Notes under the pieces: model-generated
Told to the model about the DNA's origin: nothing
The model's input: only the letters and a program-made list of their open reading frames with translations
Databases searched by the model: none
Translations under genes and position numbers: made by a program
In this document: positions 23,570 through 32,328 of the stretch, piece after piece
How the letters are laid out: every line of letters starts with the position of its first letter
Position numbering within the stretch: position 1 is the first letter of the stretch
Source of the DNA: an uncultured bacterium
Lineage (GTDB): Bacteria > Elusimicrobiota > Elusimicrobia > Elusimicrobiales > Elusimicrobiaceae
Reading direction: 5' to 3'
DNA length: 47,354 nt
NCBI GenBank assembly: GCA_949297775.1
Contig: CASFTM010000011.1
Location: forward strand, 27,521-74,874

Positions 23570-24320
23570 ATTTGTTTATTTTGTTTATATGTTCCAACAA
23601 ATCACGCATTTCCGGATGTTTCAGCAAATACTGTTCTACATCCGCGTTTACATTGTATAAAGCACGACCGTTGGGGCCTTCTCCTACCTGAATTCCTTGG
23701 TTTCCTTTTTGATACCAATGAAACTGCCTGAACTTATCACCTCTTACTTTTGTAGAACTTTGAGGTCCATAATAATTCCCCGTCGCATAAATATCCGGAA
23801 CATCTGGCAACATGTCATACTTCTCTCTTAGGTTCTGGCGTTTAATTTTATTCCAAGCCTTGTTTGTTACCGCCGCATCAGGGTGCCCCTCTCTTTTCAG
23901 CGGTCCACGTGCGCGCAAAGCGTTAAACTGTTCTTTGCCATACTGCAAATCTGCCTGCCACTGCTGCCGCGTTCGCTTGGGGTACGACTGCACCGAAGCC
24001 GAAACCTGAAAAGGCTTGTCCAGTATTTCCAGCAAGCGGCTCATTTTTAAGGCTTTGCCCGCACCGGCCCCCAGCAGTATATTGCCCGCCATTTCTGCCG
24101 CAAACGCTCCGTATGGGTTTTCATAGCGCACATCGCGCAAACCTTGCTTAAAGGCCCGCCGTCCCGCCTCAAAAGAGCGCTGCGCATCGGTGCCTTCTGG
24201 CCCAAAAAGGTAGTCGTTTACCATTTGCGCCGCTCCGGCCACGCTGGCGGCGTTTTCATCGCCTATCGCGCTCCAAAACGGCCGTCCGTACTTTATCAAT
24301 GCTTGTGCCAAATTCCCCAT
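23568..24320 (-). CDS. ejection-type virion protein with shared C-terminal domain (paralogue 1)
   Basis: A 250-residue protein, homologous along its whole length to the gene at 29534-30283. The N-terminus (LIKYGRPFWSAIGDENAASV) and Ala/Gly-rich middle (AAEMAGNILLGAGAGKALK) look like a membrane-active ejection protein. Residues about 131-235 form the shared domain (RARGPLKREGHPDA, YDMLPDVPDIY, FHWYQKGNQGI, GRALYNVNADV). The layout of strands and the conserved His-Tyr-Lys resemble BECR-fold toxin nucleases carried by phages, but this is only pattern similarity. Its stop codon overlaps the terminator of small RNA C. AAAGGAA precedes the ATG. Confidence 0.6.
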   Translation of the reverse strand: MGNLAQALIKYGRPFWSAIGDENAASVAGAAQMVNDYLFGPEGTDAQRSFEAGRRAFKQGLRDVRYENPYGAFAAEMAGNILLGAGAGKALKMSRLLEILDKPFQVSASVQSYPKRTRQQWQADLQYGKEQFNALRARGPLKREGHPDAAVTNKAWNKIKRQNLREKYDMLPDVPDIYATGNYYGPQSSTKVRGDKFRQFHWYQKGNQGIQVGEGPNGRALYNVNADVEQYLLKHPEMRDLLEHINKINK

Positions 24321-24332
24321 AAGTCATTTCCT

Positions 24333-25880
24333 TTACGCCAAATTTTTGCTTTGCTCAAAAAATACGTCATATCCCAGCAGGTTGGCCTCGCTGTTTAACA
24401 GCGCTCCGCTGGCGCCCAAGCTAAAGTAGGTCCCCTGCGTCAGGCGCAGCACCAGCCTCTTTTTTACCGCCGCCGCTTCGGCGGCCCAGCTGGTTTCGTC
24501 CCAGGGCGAGGTGTCCCACTGGCTCTGCGGGGCGGCGGGGGTGGATTGGTAGGCCGTATATTCTTTTTTAAAATCCACCGACACATTTACATCAAATTTC
24601 ATTTCGTTTCTGCCCTGGTAAAAAAGCACCACTTCTTTTAAGGCTTTGGCATACGGCGTGCCCAGCGTGCTGTAAGCGCCCATAAAGCGCCAGTTAATGC
24701 TTTTCCCGTTGTCGTTCTGCCCGGTCTGCGCCTGGAACACGCCCCCCGTGCCGCAAAAATACAGTTTCCCGTTTAGTTCGGCCCAGTCCAGTGCGTTTAA
24801 CCCGGTAAACCGGCTCCAGGCTCCTGTTTGCAAATTCATCACGTGCTGCACGGCCTGCGCGCCCGTTTCGGGCACGTTCACTAGGAGCAACCCGTCTGTC
24901 TGAAAGGGCCTTACCGTCCAGCCGTAATTGGCAAACGAGCTTTTCAGCTCCGCCAACGTGGGGTTAATCGCGTCCGAAAACGCGGCGGTTTTCTGTGCGG
25001 CGGGGGCGGATAACAGCTGCGAAAGCATATAATATCCGTTCTCGCCCAGGTACACCAAATCTCCGCCCAACGCGCAGACGCATTTGTTCCCCAGCGGGCG
25101 CGGTATTTTGTACGTGCCGCGCAGCGTCCAGGCATCTATTTCGCTGGGGTTGTCGCCTGCATACACCAGCACTTCGCCTTCGCTGGTAATAAATAAAATC
25201 TGGCTTTCCTGCGCGCCGGAAGACACGCTGTACGTCCACCCTGCCGCACACACCAAATGCCCGCCCAGGCGGCTAATTTGTGCCAAATCAAAGGGGAGCA
25301 TTTCCCCCTGCACCGCACCTGCGTCTTTGGTGTACCAAAACCGCAGGCTTTCCCGTTCCAAAAAGAACAGTCTGTTTTTGTACAGCGTGCCCGCAAAAAA
25401 GGTTTCCGTATCCAGCGCGGTTTGTTCTTCGTTTTCGCCCGCCTGGGTAAAAGCGGCGGCTTCTATGGTTTCCCCGTCAAATACCTGCACGGGGTCCTGT
25501 CCGTTTAAAAAGTACAAACGCCCTTTATAAAAAACGGTGTTCCAGCGGTTACTCAAAAACCCTTCCGCCCGCTGGATAAGCGTATGGCTTGCAAAATCCG
25601 CTTCCCAAATTTTATTGTCCGCCCCCACAAACAATTTTTTTACGTCTCCGTAATCATACGCCGCCAACGTTTCCGGCAACGCGTCGCACGCCGCCGCCAG
25701 GGCAAATCCTTTGCGCACGCGGATGCGCCCTCCGTCCACCACCATATTGTCCAGCACGCGGGCAAAGCGCGGGTCCATTCCCGTTAGATTATCGCGCGTA
25801 TTCCAGCCCAACACCGGTGCGGAAAACGACGCCGTAGCGCGGCGCAAATCTTTATTGGTCGGGCGTAACGGTCTTCGCAT
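24333..25880 (-). CDS. tail nozzle / packaged DNA stabilisation protein (P22 gp10 or T7 gp12-like)
   Basis: A 515-residue beta-rich protein. The opening (SAPVLGWNTRDNLTGMDPRFARVLDNMVVDGGRIRVRKGF) is the typical start of podovirus nozzle/tail hub proteins, which then form a beta-propeller tube plugging the DNA channel. Later repeats (GDLVYLGENGYYMLSQ, GKLYFCGTGGVFQAQTG) fit propeller blades. It follows the adaptor gene by two bases, the usual order in P22- and T7-like phages. GGGAG lies upstream of the ATG. Confidence 0.75.
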   Translation of the reverse strand: MRRPLRPTNKDLRRATASFSAPVLGWNTRDNLTGMDPRFARVLDNMVVDGGRIRVRKGFALAAACDALPETLAAYDYGDVKKLFVGADNKIWEADFASHTLIQRAEGFLSNRWNTVFYKGRLYFLNGQDPVQVFDGETIEAAAFTQAGENEEQTALDTETFFAGTLYKNRLFFLERESLRFWYTKDAGAVQGEMLPFDLAQISRLGGHLVCAAGWTYSVSSGAQESQILFITSEGEVLVYAGDNPSEIDAWTLRGTYKIPRPLGNKCVCALGGDLVYLGENGYYMLSQLLSAPAAQKTAAFSDAINPTLAELKSSFANYGWTVRPFQTDGLLLVNVPETGAQAVQHVMNLQTGAWSRFTGLNALDWAELNGKLYFCGTGGVFQAQTGQNDNGKSINWRFMGAYSTLGTPYAKALKEVVLFYQGRNEMKFDVNVSVDFKKEYTAYQSTPAAPQSQWDTSPWDETSWAAEAAAVKKRLVLRLTQGTYFSLGASGALLNSEANLLGYDVFFEQSKNLA

Positions 25881-25881
25881 A

Positions 25882-26604
25882 CTAGACTCCCGCCCCCGTG
25901 TCGGGTATGTTCACGCGCAGTTGCGGCGCGTCCGGGTCCGCCCCGTGCAAAACAGGCGCATAGGTGTTTCGCGCTTTCAGCCCGGCCAGGCAGGCTTCGT
26001 AATCCTGCTGGGCGTCCGCGTAGTCGTAGCCCATTTCCTGCTTAAATCGGTACACGCCGCCCAAAATAAGCAGTTCGGCGTCCAACGGGGTGGTGTCGTC
26101 GTCTTTGTCAAAGGCGCGTTTGGGCGTACCGTCCGCGGCCAGGGCGCCAAATTTACTGCGGTAGCGCAGCACGCCTTTCCATCCGTTGCTTTCCAGCTTG
26201 GGCAAAAACACGAGTTCTCCCCCCATTACGGTAAAATACTTGTCCGCCGCGCCCGTACCCAACACTAACAGCCGGGTGTATTCGTCCGGCGTCAGGTAGC
26301 GCACGGGGGTAGAGGAGCCTATTTCGTAAATCTGCGGCGTCACGGCAAGTCCCAAATCGGGCGCCAATACGGCAAGCGCCAGCCCGCCCGTTTTTTCGTT
26401 GTAGGCGTTTTGGTTCGTATCCGCCCTAAAAATAACCTGTTTTTGCAGTTCCTGCCAGGCGTAGCTGTTCAGCGCCGCGTCCAGCACGCGGTTGACGATG
26501 CCCAGCACCCGCTGGGCGGAAGTATCGTTGGCGTTTGTCAGGGTGTTTGGGATATCCAACCCCAGCACCCGCGCAATTTCCTGGATTATTTTTAGGGCGG
26601 TCAT
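25882..26604 (-). CDS. head-to-tail adaptor (tail tubular protein A / P22 gp4-like)
   Basis: A 240-residue protein. Residues 1-70 (ALKIIQEIARVLGLDIP, VLDAALNSYAWQEL) and the later GVLRYRSKFGALAADGTP segment match the adaptor proteins that dock the tail tube to the portal in short-tailed phages. It lies immediately before the nozzle gene. The ribosome site is weak (AAGG), suggesting coupling to the gene before it. Confidence 0.7.
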   Translation of the reverse strand: MTALKIIQEIARVLGLDIPNTLTNANDTSAQRVLGIVNRVLDAALNSYAWQELQKQVIFRADTNQNAYNEKTGGLALAVLAPDLGLAVTPQIYEIGSSTPVRYLTPDEYTRLLVLGTGAADKYFTVMGGELVFLPKLESNGWKGVLRYRSKFGALAADGTPKRAFDKDDDTTPLDAELLILGGVYRFKQEMGYDYADAQQDYEACLAGLKARNTYAPVLHGADPDAPQLRVNIPDTGAGV

Positions 26605-26607
26605 AAT

Positions 26608-27060
26608 TTATTTACCTTGGGCCGTTTTGGGTTTGGTTTCTTTTTCCGCGGTTTCTTTTTTTTCCGTGGCTTCTTTTTCTTTGAGGGCCGCTTTCTGCGC
26701 GGCGGCTTTCTTTTCCGAGTCGGCTTTGAGGGCCGCTTTTTCCAGTTTTTCAAAATCGGCCCAGCTTTCTGCAAAGCGTTTTTTCAGTTCCGCACCTTTC
26801 ACACCGGTTACCTTGTGGGAAACCACGTCTTTGTTTACGGACGAAGCAATTTTAATTTGGCAAATCACGCATTCGTCGTAAACGGGAGCTCCGTTTTGGC
26901 GGCTCTTAAACCCGTTTAACTGCTCAACGCGGGCAAAGCGGCCAAACACGCCCTTTTCGCGCACGGTCTTAAAACTGCCGGTATTGGCGTCCAGCACCGA
27001 AAGCACCCCGCAGGTTTCTTTGTATTCTGTTCCGTATTTTTCTTTAAACACTTGTTCCAT
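26608..27060 (-). CDS. phage structural-region protein, unknown
   Basis: A 150-residue protein with a mixed alpha/beta front part containing Cys17, Cys64 and Cys67 (DECVICQIKIA) and a C-terminal 60-residue Lys/Glu/Ala helix (EKKAAAQKAALKEKEATEKK). The position between capsid and adaptor genes suggests a head-completion or assembly role. AGAGGAA precedes the ATG. No family recognised. Confidence 0.6.
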   Translation of the reverse strand: MEQVFKEKYGTEYKETCGVLSVLDANTGSFKTVREKGVFGRFARVEQLNGFKSRQNGAPVYDECVICQIKIASSVNKDVVSHKVTGVKGAELKKRFAESWADFEKLEKAALKADSEKKAAAQKAALKEKEATEKKETAEKETKPKTAQGK

Positions 27061-27079
27061 AAAATTCCTCTCTTATTAT

Positions 27080-27102
27080 CCCGCCGGGGCTGGCCCGGCG
27101 GG
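27080..27102 (-). other. strong intercistronic hairpin after the capsid genes
   Basis: CCCGCCGGG/CCCGGCGGG, nine base pairs with a five-base loop, in the 51-base gap after the 27112-27384 gene. There is no T-run, so it is more likely an mRNA-stabilising or processing element that keeps capsid mRNA levels high than a terminator. Confidence 0.5.
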
Positions 27103-27111
27103 TACTAACCG

Positions 27112-27384
27112 TTAAGCGGCCGACGTCGGCAAGGAATAGACCACAAAACCGTATTGGTCTTTGCCAATGGCGTAATCAGACTTGCAGGCAATGCCGGTGC
27201 CGCTTAAAGCGGCTTTGCCGGTGTCCAACACCTTGCAGGCGGTTTCTTGGGCAATATCCACCGAGGCCTGCACATAAATAGCCACTTTTCCGTCGGTGGT
27301 TATCAGTTTGGCGCCCAGCTCCTGGCTGGGGGCGTCTTCCGCTTGCGCGGCGGCCGAACTGACGGCCGAAGTGAATTTAAGCAT
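27112..27384 (-). CDS. small virion protein, possible capsid decoration protein
   Basis: A 90-residue protein, beta rich (GAKLITTDGKVAIYVQASVD, KDQYGFVVYSLPTSAA), directly downstream of the major capsid gene, where decoration or cement proteins are common. AGGAG precedes the ATG. Sequence alone does not identify it. Confidence 0.5.
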   Translation of the reverse strand: MLKFTSAVSSAAAQAEDAPSQELGAKLITTDGKVAIYVQASVDIAQETACKVLDTGKAALSGTGIACKSDYAIGKDQYGFVVYSLPTSAA

Positions 27385-27425
27385 AGCTTCTCCTATTGTT
27401 TGGGGGCGTGTTAGGCCCCAGGCAA

Positions 27426-28394
27426 CTAAGCGGTAATAACGCCCTGCAAGTTGCGGTTGGAAACGGTAAAGTTCCCCTGGAAAATCATCGGGAACACCTT
27501 TGCGTCCTGGTTTACAGGCAGCCGTTCTTCGTCCAGCGTAAAGAAGGCGTCTTTGTGCGGGCGCAGCTTCAAATAGCGGGTATTCAAAAAGTACATATGG
27601 CCCGCCGGGCAGAAGCTGTCGTACACCACCGGCACGCCTTCAAACTCCACCGCCGGGAAGGACGCATCACCGATTTTGGTTTTCCCGTCCACAATGCGCT
27701 TCATGTTTACTACCGCCGCTTTGTACAGGCGGTAATAGTCCGCACTGGCGATAATCAAATCCGGCCTATCGCTGTTGCGCGTGGTGCGGATCATCATTTC
27801 GTCCATTGCCGCCAGCATTTGTTCGGGCGTGGGGTTTCCTTCGTCCACGGCGGCTTCGGTGGCAAAGCTGTAAGCTTGGTTGCGCCAGAAGGGGTACGCC
27901 GCGGCGTCAATGCCGCCCACGCTGGAGGATTCCGGGTTGTCGGACACCAGGGCCTGCAAGCCCGTCAGTTCCTTGCCGCCGTCGCCGGTTCCGTCGGAAT
28001 AGGAGCTTTTGGCTACATTGTTTTTCATCGTAATTTCGGCGTTTAACATTTTGCTTTTGAGCAAATTGTGTTTTCTTTGTTTGGTGGCGCCGTTGTTGCG
28101 CATTTCCAAGCCGGAAATGACCACATTGGCGTTGGCCTGCTTCCAGGGGAACACGGCCGAGGTCAGCACGTCGGAAGCGGAAATATCCAACAGTTCATAT
28201 CCGCTGTACCATTTAAACGTGCCGTTTTCGGCGTACATAATGTCTTCTTCCAAGGCCAGGCCGCCGTCCTCTTTCACAATGGCGTCCTGTTCTTTCAAGC
28301 GGGAAAGAAGGGGCGAATGGGCGGTCACGTTGTCGGCCAGCGTATCGCTCCATTTGCGAAGGGTGGTTACTACCAAGTCGGTAAAATTACTCAT
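27426..28394 (-). CDS. major capsid protein
   Basis: A 322-residue protein with the pattern of podovirus HK97-fold capsid proteins: the start (SNFTDLVVTTLRKWSDTLADNV), EDIMYAENGTFKWYSGYELLD, FPWKQANANVVISGLEMRNN, then the late DRPDLIIASADYYRLYKAAV and PVVYDSFCPAGHMYFLN that are typical of the A and P domains. It follows the scaffold gene by nine bases and has AAGGAG before its ATG. A small hairpin follows its stop. Confidence 0.85.
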   Translation of the reverse strand: MSNFTDLVVTTLRKWSDTLADNVTAHSPLLSRLKEQDAIVKEDGGLALEEDIMYAENGTFKWYSGYELLDISASDVLTSAVFPWKQANANVVISGLEMRNNGATKQRKHNLLKSKMLNAEITMKNNVAKSSYSDGTGDGGKELTGLQALVSDNPESSSVGGIDAAAYPFWRNQAYSFATEAAVDEGNPTPEQMLAAMDEMMIRTTRNSDRPDLIIASADYYRLYKAAVVNMKRIVDGKTKIGDASFPAVEFEGVPVVYDSFCPAGHMYFLNTRYLKLRPHKDAFFTLDEERLPVNQDAKVFPMIFQGNFTVSNRNLQGVITA

Positions 28395-28403
28395 TTATTC
28401 TCC

Positions 28404-29399
28404 TTATTGCCCGGCCAATTCTTCTTCCGCCAGGGCAATGATGTCGTCAATTTTTTTAATTTTGTTTCCGCCCGCGTGCGGGGCCGCGCTGGCGCGGGAG
28501 CGCAGCTGTGCGGCCTTTTTGGCTTTTTCCACCTCGGCCTGCTGTTGCGCGGCTTGCTGCCGTTCTTGTTTGAGCAGTTCTTCACGCGCTTTGGGCAGGC
28601 TGTAAAGGGCTTCGCGGTAGGCTTTTTCCATATCTTCGTGTCCGTCGCGGCGCATAATGTAGCCCATTACGGGGGCCACTTCGGCGAAGTAGGGGTATTT
28701 TTTATTTCCCTTTTCATCCACCGCATTGGCAAATTCGTCCAGCGTGGTTTTAAACCGGTCCGTTTGCGTCTGCGGCGGTGCGGGCGGCGTAGGCCGGCTG
28801 AGCAGCTGCTGCAGCTGGTCCAGCCTGGCCTGTATAGGGCGCACGGCCTCAGCGGCCGGGTCGGGCTGATAGCCTTGCAGCTGTTCCAGGCTTACGCCGG
28901 CCTGACGCGCCAACACGCTCAACGTGCGCAGCGGGTCTCGCTTTAATTCTTCTTCAAAGCGTCTTGCGTCGGAAACAAACGAGGCAAATTCTTTCATATT
29001 TTGGAATCTGCCCGTCACTACGGGTCTAAGCTCGGCCAATTCCGCTTCCAGTTCCGCGCGCATAGCGGCGGCTTGCTGTGTTTTTTTGGTATGGTCGGCC
29101 TGGAAATGGTGGTAGTATTTCCCCAACAAATCCCGCAGGTTTTCGGGGGCGGAAGCAAACAGTTTTTTGTCTTCTTCCGGCCAGCTGGCAATCATTTTTT
29201 CCAGCTTTTCCCGGTGTTCTTTTTGTTCCTGGGTTTCCGCGTCCGCAGCTTGCCCCGGGGTTTGGTTTGTTCCGCCCTTGGGTTCCGCGTCGGCGGCTTC
29301 CAGTTCTTCTTCGGCCTGGGCGATTAATCCGTCCGCCGTAATGACTTCATCTTTCGGATCGTTATCCGTCAGACTGTCGTTTATTTCGTGTTCTTGCAT
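28404..29399 (-). CDS. scaffolding protein
   Basis: A 331-residue, highly charged, helical protein: an acidic N-terminus (QAEEELEAADAEPKGG), a central helix with EELKRDPLRTLSVLARQAGV, a Pro-rich hinge (SRPTPPAPPQTQTD), and a basic C-terminal segment (EKAKKAAQLRSRASAAPHAG). This composition, size and position right before the major capsid gene are those of podovirus scaffolds, which chaperone procapsid assembly and leave or are ejected. GGGAGG precedes the ATG. Confidence 0.8.
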   Translation of the reverse strand: MQEHEINDSLTDNDPKDEVITADGLIAQAEEELEAADAEPKGGTNQTPGQAADAETQEQKEHREKLEKMIASWPEEDKKLFASAPENLRDLLGKYYHHFQADHTKKTQQAAAMRAELEAELAELRPVVTGRFQNMKEFASFVSDARRFEEELKRDPLRTLSVLARQAGVSLEQLQGYQPDPAAEAVRPIQARLDQLQQLLSRPTPPAPPQTQTDRFKTTLDEFANAVDEKGNKKYPYFAEVAPVMGYIMRRDGHEDMEKAYREALYSLPKAREELLKQERQQAAQQQAEVEKAKKAAQLRSRASAAPHAGGNKIKKIDDIIALAEEELAGQ

Positions 29400-29453
29400 A
29401 TATCCTCCCGTTTCACCGTTCTATCGGCTACGGTACTTCAAAGCTGCCTGTCC

Positions 29454-29482
29454 TTGACAGCGGGCCATTTTCCCGCTATACT
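29454..29482 (+). promoter_or_regulatory. promoter of small RNA unit D
   Basis: TTGACA (29454-29459), 17-bp spacer, TATACT (29477-29482): a near-consensus promoter directed against the late operon. Confidence 0.8.
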
Positions 29483-29488
29483 GTATAT

Positions 29489-29542
29489 GGAAACATACAA
29501 AACCGGGCTTGAATTCCTGGTGTAGTATGTTTCTTATTTTTT
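29489..29542 (+). ncRNA. small RNA unit D, convergent with the 29534-30283 gene
   Basis: The outer stem GAAACATAC (29490-29498) / GTATGTTTC (29525-29533) begins at the predicted transcript start and encloses CCGGG/CCTGG (one G-T pair, eight-base loop). TTATTTTTT follows. The stop codon of the convergent gene (29534-29536) lies between stem and T-run. Same architecture as unit C but no sequence identity in the stems. Confidence 0.7.
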
Positions 29543-30283
29543 GCTTTGATTTTGTAAGATTTTTGCCAATTCAGGATGAGTTTGTAAAAAATCAGATACA
29601 TCGCGATTGACGTTATATAAAGTCCTTCCACTTTTCCCTTCCCCTATGGTTATTCCCTGATTATCCTTTTGATACCAGTGGAATGAATTGAGATTATCTG
29701 TCCTGTCTTTTCTTAGATTTATAGGGCCGTGGTATTGGCCCTGCTCATAAATATCCGGCACGTTGCGTAACATATCATAATTGGCCCTGTTATTGTTTTG
29801 CTTAATTTTCTTCCAACTTTTGCCCGTTACCACCGCATCGGGGTGCCCCTCTCTTTTTAGCGGCCCCCGTGCGCGCAAAGCGTTAAACTGTTCTTTGCCG
29901 TATTCCAAATCCGCGCGCCACTGCTCCCGCGTCCTCTGCCGCGCCAAATGCTTATTCCCTCCGTACGGCTCGTTTAGCCGGCGCAGCAAATCGGCCATGT
30001 TAAACGCTTTTACCGCTCCGCGCGCTCCCAACACCCCGAATGCCGCCGTGCCCAGCGCTTCGGCCGCAAATGCCGCAAACGGGCTTTCCCAACGCGCGTC
30101 GCGCAAATCCCGCTCATAATCTCTGCGCCCCTGATAAAACGCTTCTTCCGCGCTGACATTGTCCGGCCCGAACAGGTAGCTGGCCGCCACATTGGCCGCA
30201 CCCGCCACATCGGCCGCGTTGCCTTCGCCTATGGCGGCCCAAAAAGGCCGCCCGTATTTCATCAGTCTTTCCGCCAGTCCCAT
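29534..30283 (-). CDS. ejection-type virion protein with shared C-terminal domain (paralogue 2)
   Basis: A 249-residue protein, paralogous to the 23568-24320 gene from end to end (LMKYGRPFWAAIGEGNAADV; AFAAEALGTAAFGVLGARGA) and close in the shared domain (QFNALRARGPLKREGHPDA is identical). The DNA of this block is also strongly conserved between the two genes. It lies between portal and scaffold, an unusual place for an ejection protein. ATG 30283 with AGGA upstream was chosen over an ATG ten codons earlier because the N-terminus then matches paralogue 1. Confidence 0.6.
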   Translation of the reverse strand: MGLAERLMKYGRPFWAAIGEGNAADVAGAANVAASYLFGPDNVSAEEAFYQGRRDYERDLRDARWESPFAAFAAEALGTAAFGVLGARGAVKAFNMADLLRRLNEPYGGNKHLARQRTREQWRADLEYGKEQFNALRARGPLKREGHPDAVVTGKSWKKIKQNNNRANYDMLRNVPDIYEQGQYHGPINLRKDRTDNLNSFHWYQKDNQGITIGEGKSGRTLYNVNRDVSDFLQTHPELAKILQNQSKK

Positions 30284-30357
30284 ATTATTCCTGTCGTCCT
30301 GCCAAACTATCAAATTAGGGTCATGCTGAAGTGCCTTTATTCAGCATCTCCTCCGCT

Positions 30358-32328
30358 TTACCCCTTCAGCGCGTCTATGGCTGTTTCCTGCCGCTTGAGC
30401 GCCAATTCCGCCGCATCCTTTTGGGTATCCTTAATCAGCTTGGCCCGGTCCAGTTTTATCTTTTCCCCTGCCTGAGCCAGCTTTACCTGCGCTTCCGCGG
30501 CGCGCGCCTGAGCGGTCATTATCTCGGCCTGCGCTTTTAACTGTTCGGCCTGCGCCAACATCTGTTCCGGGGTGGGCTGTGCGGGCTTGGGCGCTTTTAC
30601 GCGCGCTTCCCACGCGGCAAAGGCGTTTTCGTACGCTTCTTTTAACACCCGGCTCTGCGGGAACGCGTCCACCGCAAAAAGCACATTGGCTTTTACGGCG
30701 TCAATAAATTCGGGGTTGGCCTGCATAAAAGGCAAGGCCGCGTTTAACAAGTCGGACGTTGTTTTAAACAAGGTCAAGCGGGCTTCTTTGTCTTCCTGCG
30801 TTTCATCAAACGCGGTGGACGAGCTTTCCACTTCCAGCGTGCAGGCGCGCAGGCGGTCCGTCCGCAGGACGCCCAGTACGTCTTCCCAGGCGGGCTTTTG
30901 CACCAGCTGGGCAACGGGCCCGGGCAGCGGCCGGCCCATTTGGCGGGCCGAAAGGCCTTCTTCCTTTTGGGCGCGCGTGGGCAAAACAAGGCCGCTCACG
31001 CGCCGCAAATTTTCCAAGGTAAAATGTTCACACACCAGTTCCGCGCAAAGGCGGAAGGCGTCGCGGATAAAATACTGCACGGCCTGCTGGCGCGCTTTTA
31101 GGCGGATAGAGCCAAACTGCCCTTTAATGCGCTGGGCCTGTGCGGTTTCTGCGGGGTCGCTTGCGCCGCGCAGGATATCGGCAATGCCGGTAATTTCGTA
31201 AATTTCCGAAAGCGTGCTTTGTTTGCGCTGTTCCAGCACGGAAAGCACCTGCGTTTTACCCTGGTTGGGGTACTCGGCCACCAGCGCGGCAAGGCCGCCC
31301 TTTGCGGCAATTTCGCCAAAGCTGGCGCCCACCGGAATAGCGGTGTTGTCCTCGGCATTATTTAAGGCTTCCAGTTCGTCTTTAAATTCCCCCGCATACA
31401 GTGCGTTGGCGCGGATATTGGTTACCAAATCGTCCATCCGTTTGGCGATGCGCGTCAACTCCAGGGCGGTTTTGCGGTACAGGCGGTATTCGGGCACAGG
31501 GCTCAAATCGCGCCCCTGCACAAACTGCAGCGGCCGCACCAGCGGGAAGAACCCCGCCAGTCCGTACGGGTCCTCTTCGCGGGAAAGGGGTTTGGAATAA
31601 TCTTTTACAAAAAACACCACCGTCCGTTCGCGCTTGTCCCACAGTTCCCACACTTCGGCCAGTTCGCGCACGCAGCGTTTGTCTTGGGGGTCGTTTTCTT
31701 CGCGGTAAGCCAAGGGGGCATTTTCGGCGGCGGAGCCGAATTTCTCTTTCAGTTCCTCTTTGTCCATTAAGTGCCGAAAGGCCACCCACCACACTTCTTC
31801 CCAGCGTTGGGCGTCGGCGCACAAAAACGCGTCAAACGCCACGCTCTGCAAGGTTACTTTCTGCTCGCCGATGTGTTCCACCGTTTCTTCCGTTTCGCCC
31901 ACCGTTGCGCCGCTGGGGGCAATCAGCGGGCGGGAAACGGTTTGCCGCACAATTTGCGGCTCATAGCTTACGCGCAAAACGCCTCGGCCGGACAGCAGGG
32001 CTTCCAGCACGGCGGCGTGCGTTTCCTGTCTTAAGTCAAACTGGTCGTTGTTGTACACAATGGCCCGTTCGGCGGCTTCCGCGGCCACACGGGAGAGGTT
32101 TTTCTCCGGGTCTGTGCCCCCGTTTTGCTTGGCAAAGCGCACGCGGATAACAGGTTTTGGGGAATTGCCGGCCAGTGCGCCAAGCAGCAGCTCCGTATTG
32201 GAATACAAAACGTTAAAGCGCCGTTCGTCGTTATAGGTTTTCCATACGTCTTTGGCTTCTTTACGCCATTTTTCGCTTTTGTTCCAGGCGCGCTCCACCA
32301 ATTTTTGATAATAGGCCACGCTTTTCAT
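30358..32328 (-). CDS. portal protein
   Basis: A 656-residue protein with the features of P22/T7-like portal proteins, the dodecameric DNA entry ring: an N-terminal helical clip (SVAYYQKLVERAWNKSEKWR), LLLGALAGNSPKPVIRVRF, the wing and stem region (RIAKRMDDLVTNIRANALY), EQRKQSTLSEIYEITGIADIL with ASDPAETAQAQRIKGQFGS (very typical of this portal family) and a long C-terminal Ala/Gln coiled barrel. ATG 32328 overlaps the preceding gene (ATGA) and has GAGGGGGG upstream. Confidence 0.88.
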   Translation of the reverse strand: MKSVAYYQKLVERAWNKSEKWRKEAKDVWKTYNDERRFNVLYSNTELLLGALAGNSPKPVIRVRFAKQNGGTDPEKNLSRVAAEAAERAIVYNNDQFDLRQETHAAVLEALLSGRGVLRVSYEPQIVRQTVSRPLIAPSGATVGETEETVEHIGEQKVTLQSVAFDAFLCADAQRWEEVWWVAFRHLMDKEELKEKFGSAAENAPLAYREENDPQDKRCVRELAEVWELWDKRERTVVFFVKDYSKPLSREEDPYGLAGFFPLVRPLQFVQGRDLSPVPEYRLYRKTALELTRIAKRMDDLVTNIRANALYAGEFKDELEALNNAEDNTAIPVGASFGEIAAKGGLAALVAEYPNQGKTQVLSVLEQRKQSTLSEIYEITGIADILRGASDPAETAQAQRIKGQFGSIRLKARQQAVQYFIRDAFRLCAELVCEHFTLENLRRVSGLVLPTRAQKEEGLSARQMGRPLPGPVAQLVQKPAWEDVLGVLRTDRLRACTLEVESSSTAFDETQEDKEARLTLFKTTSDLLNAALPFMQANPEFIDAVKANVLFAVDAFPQSRVLKEAYENAFAAWEARVKAPKPAQPTPEQMLAQAEQLKAQAEIMTAQARAAEAQVKLAQAGEKIKLDRAKLIKDTQKDAAELALKRQETAIDALKG

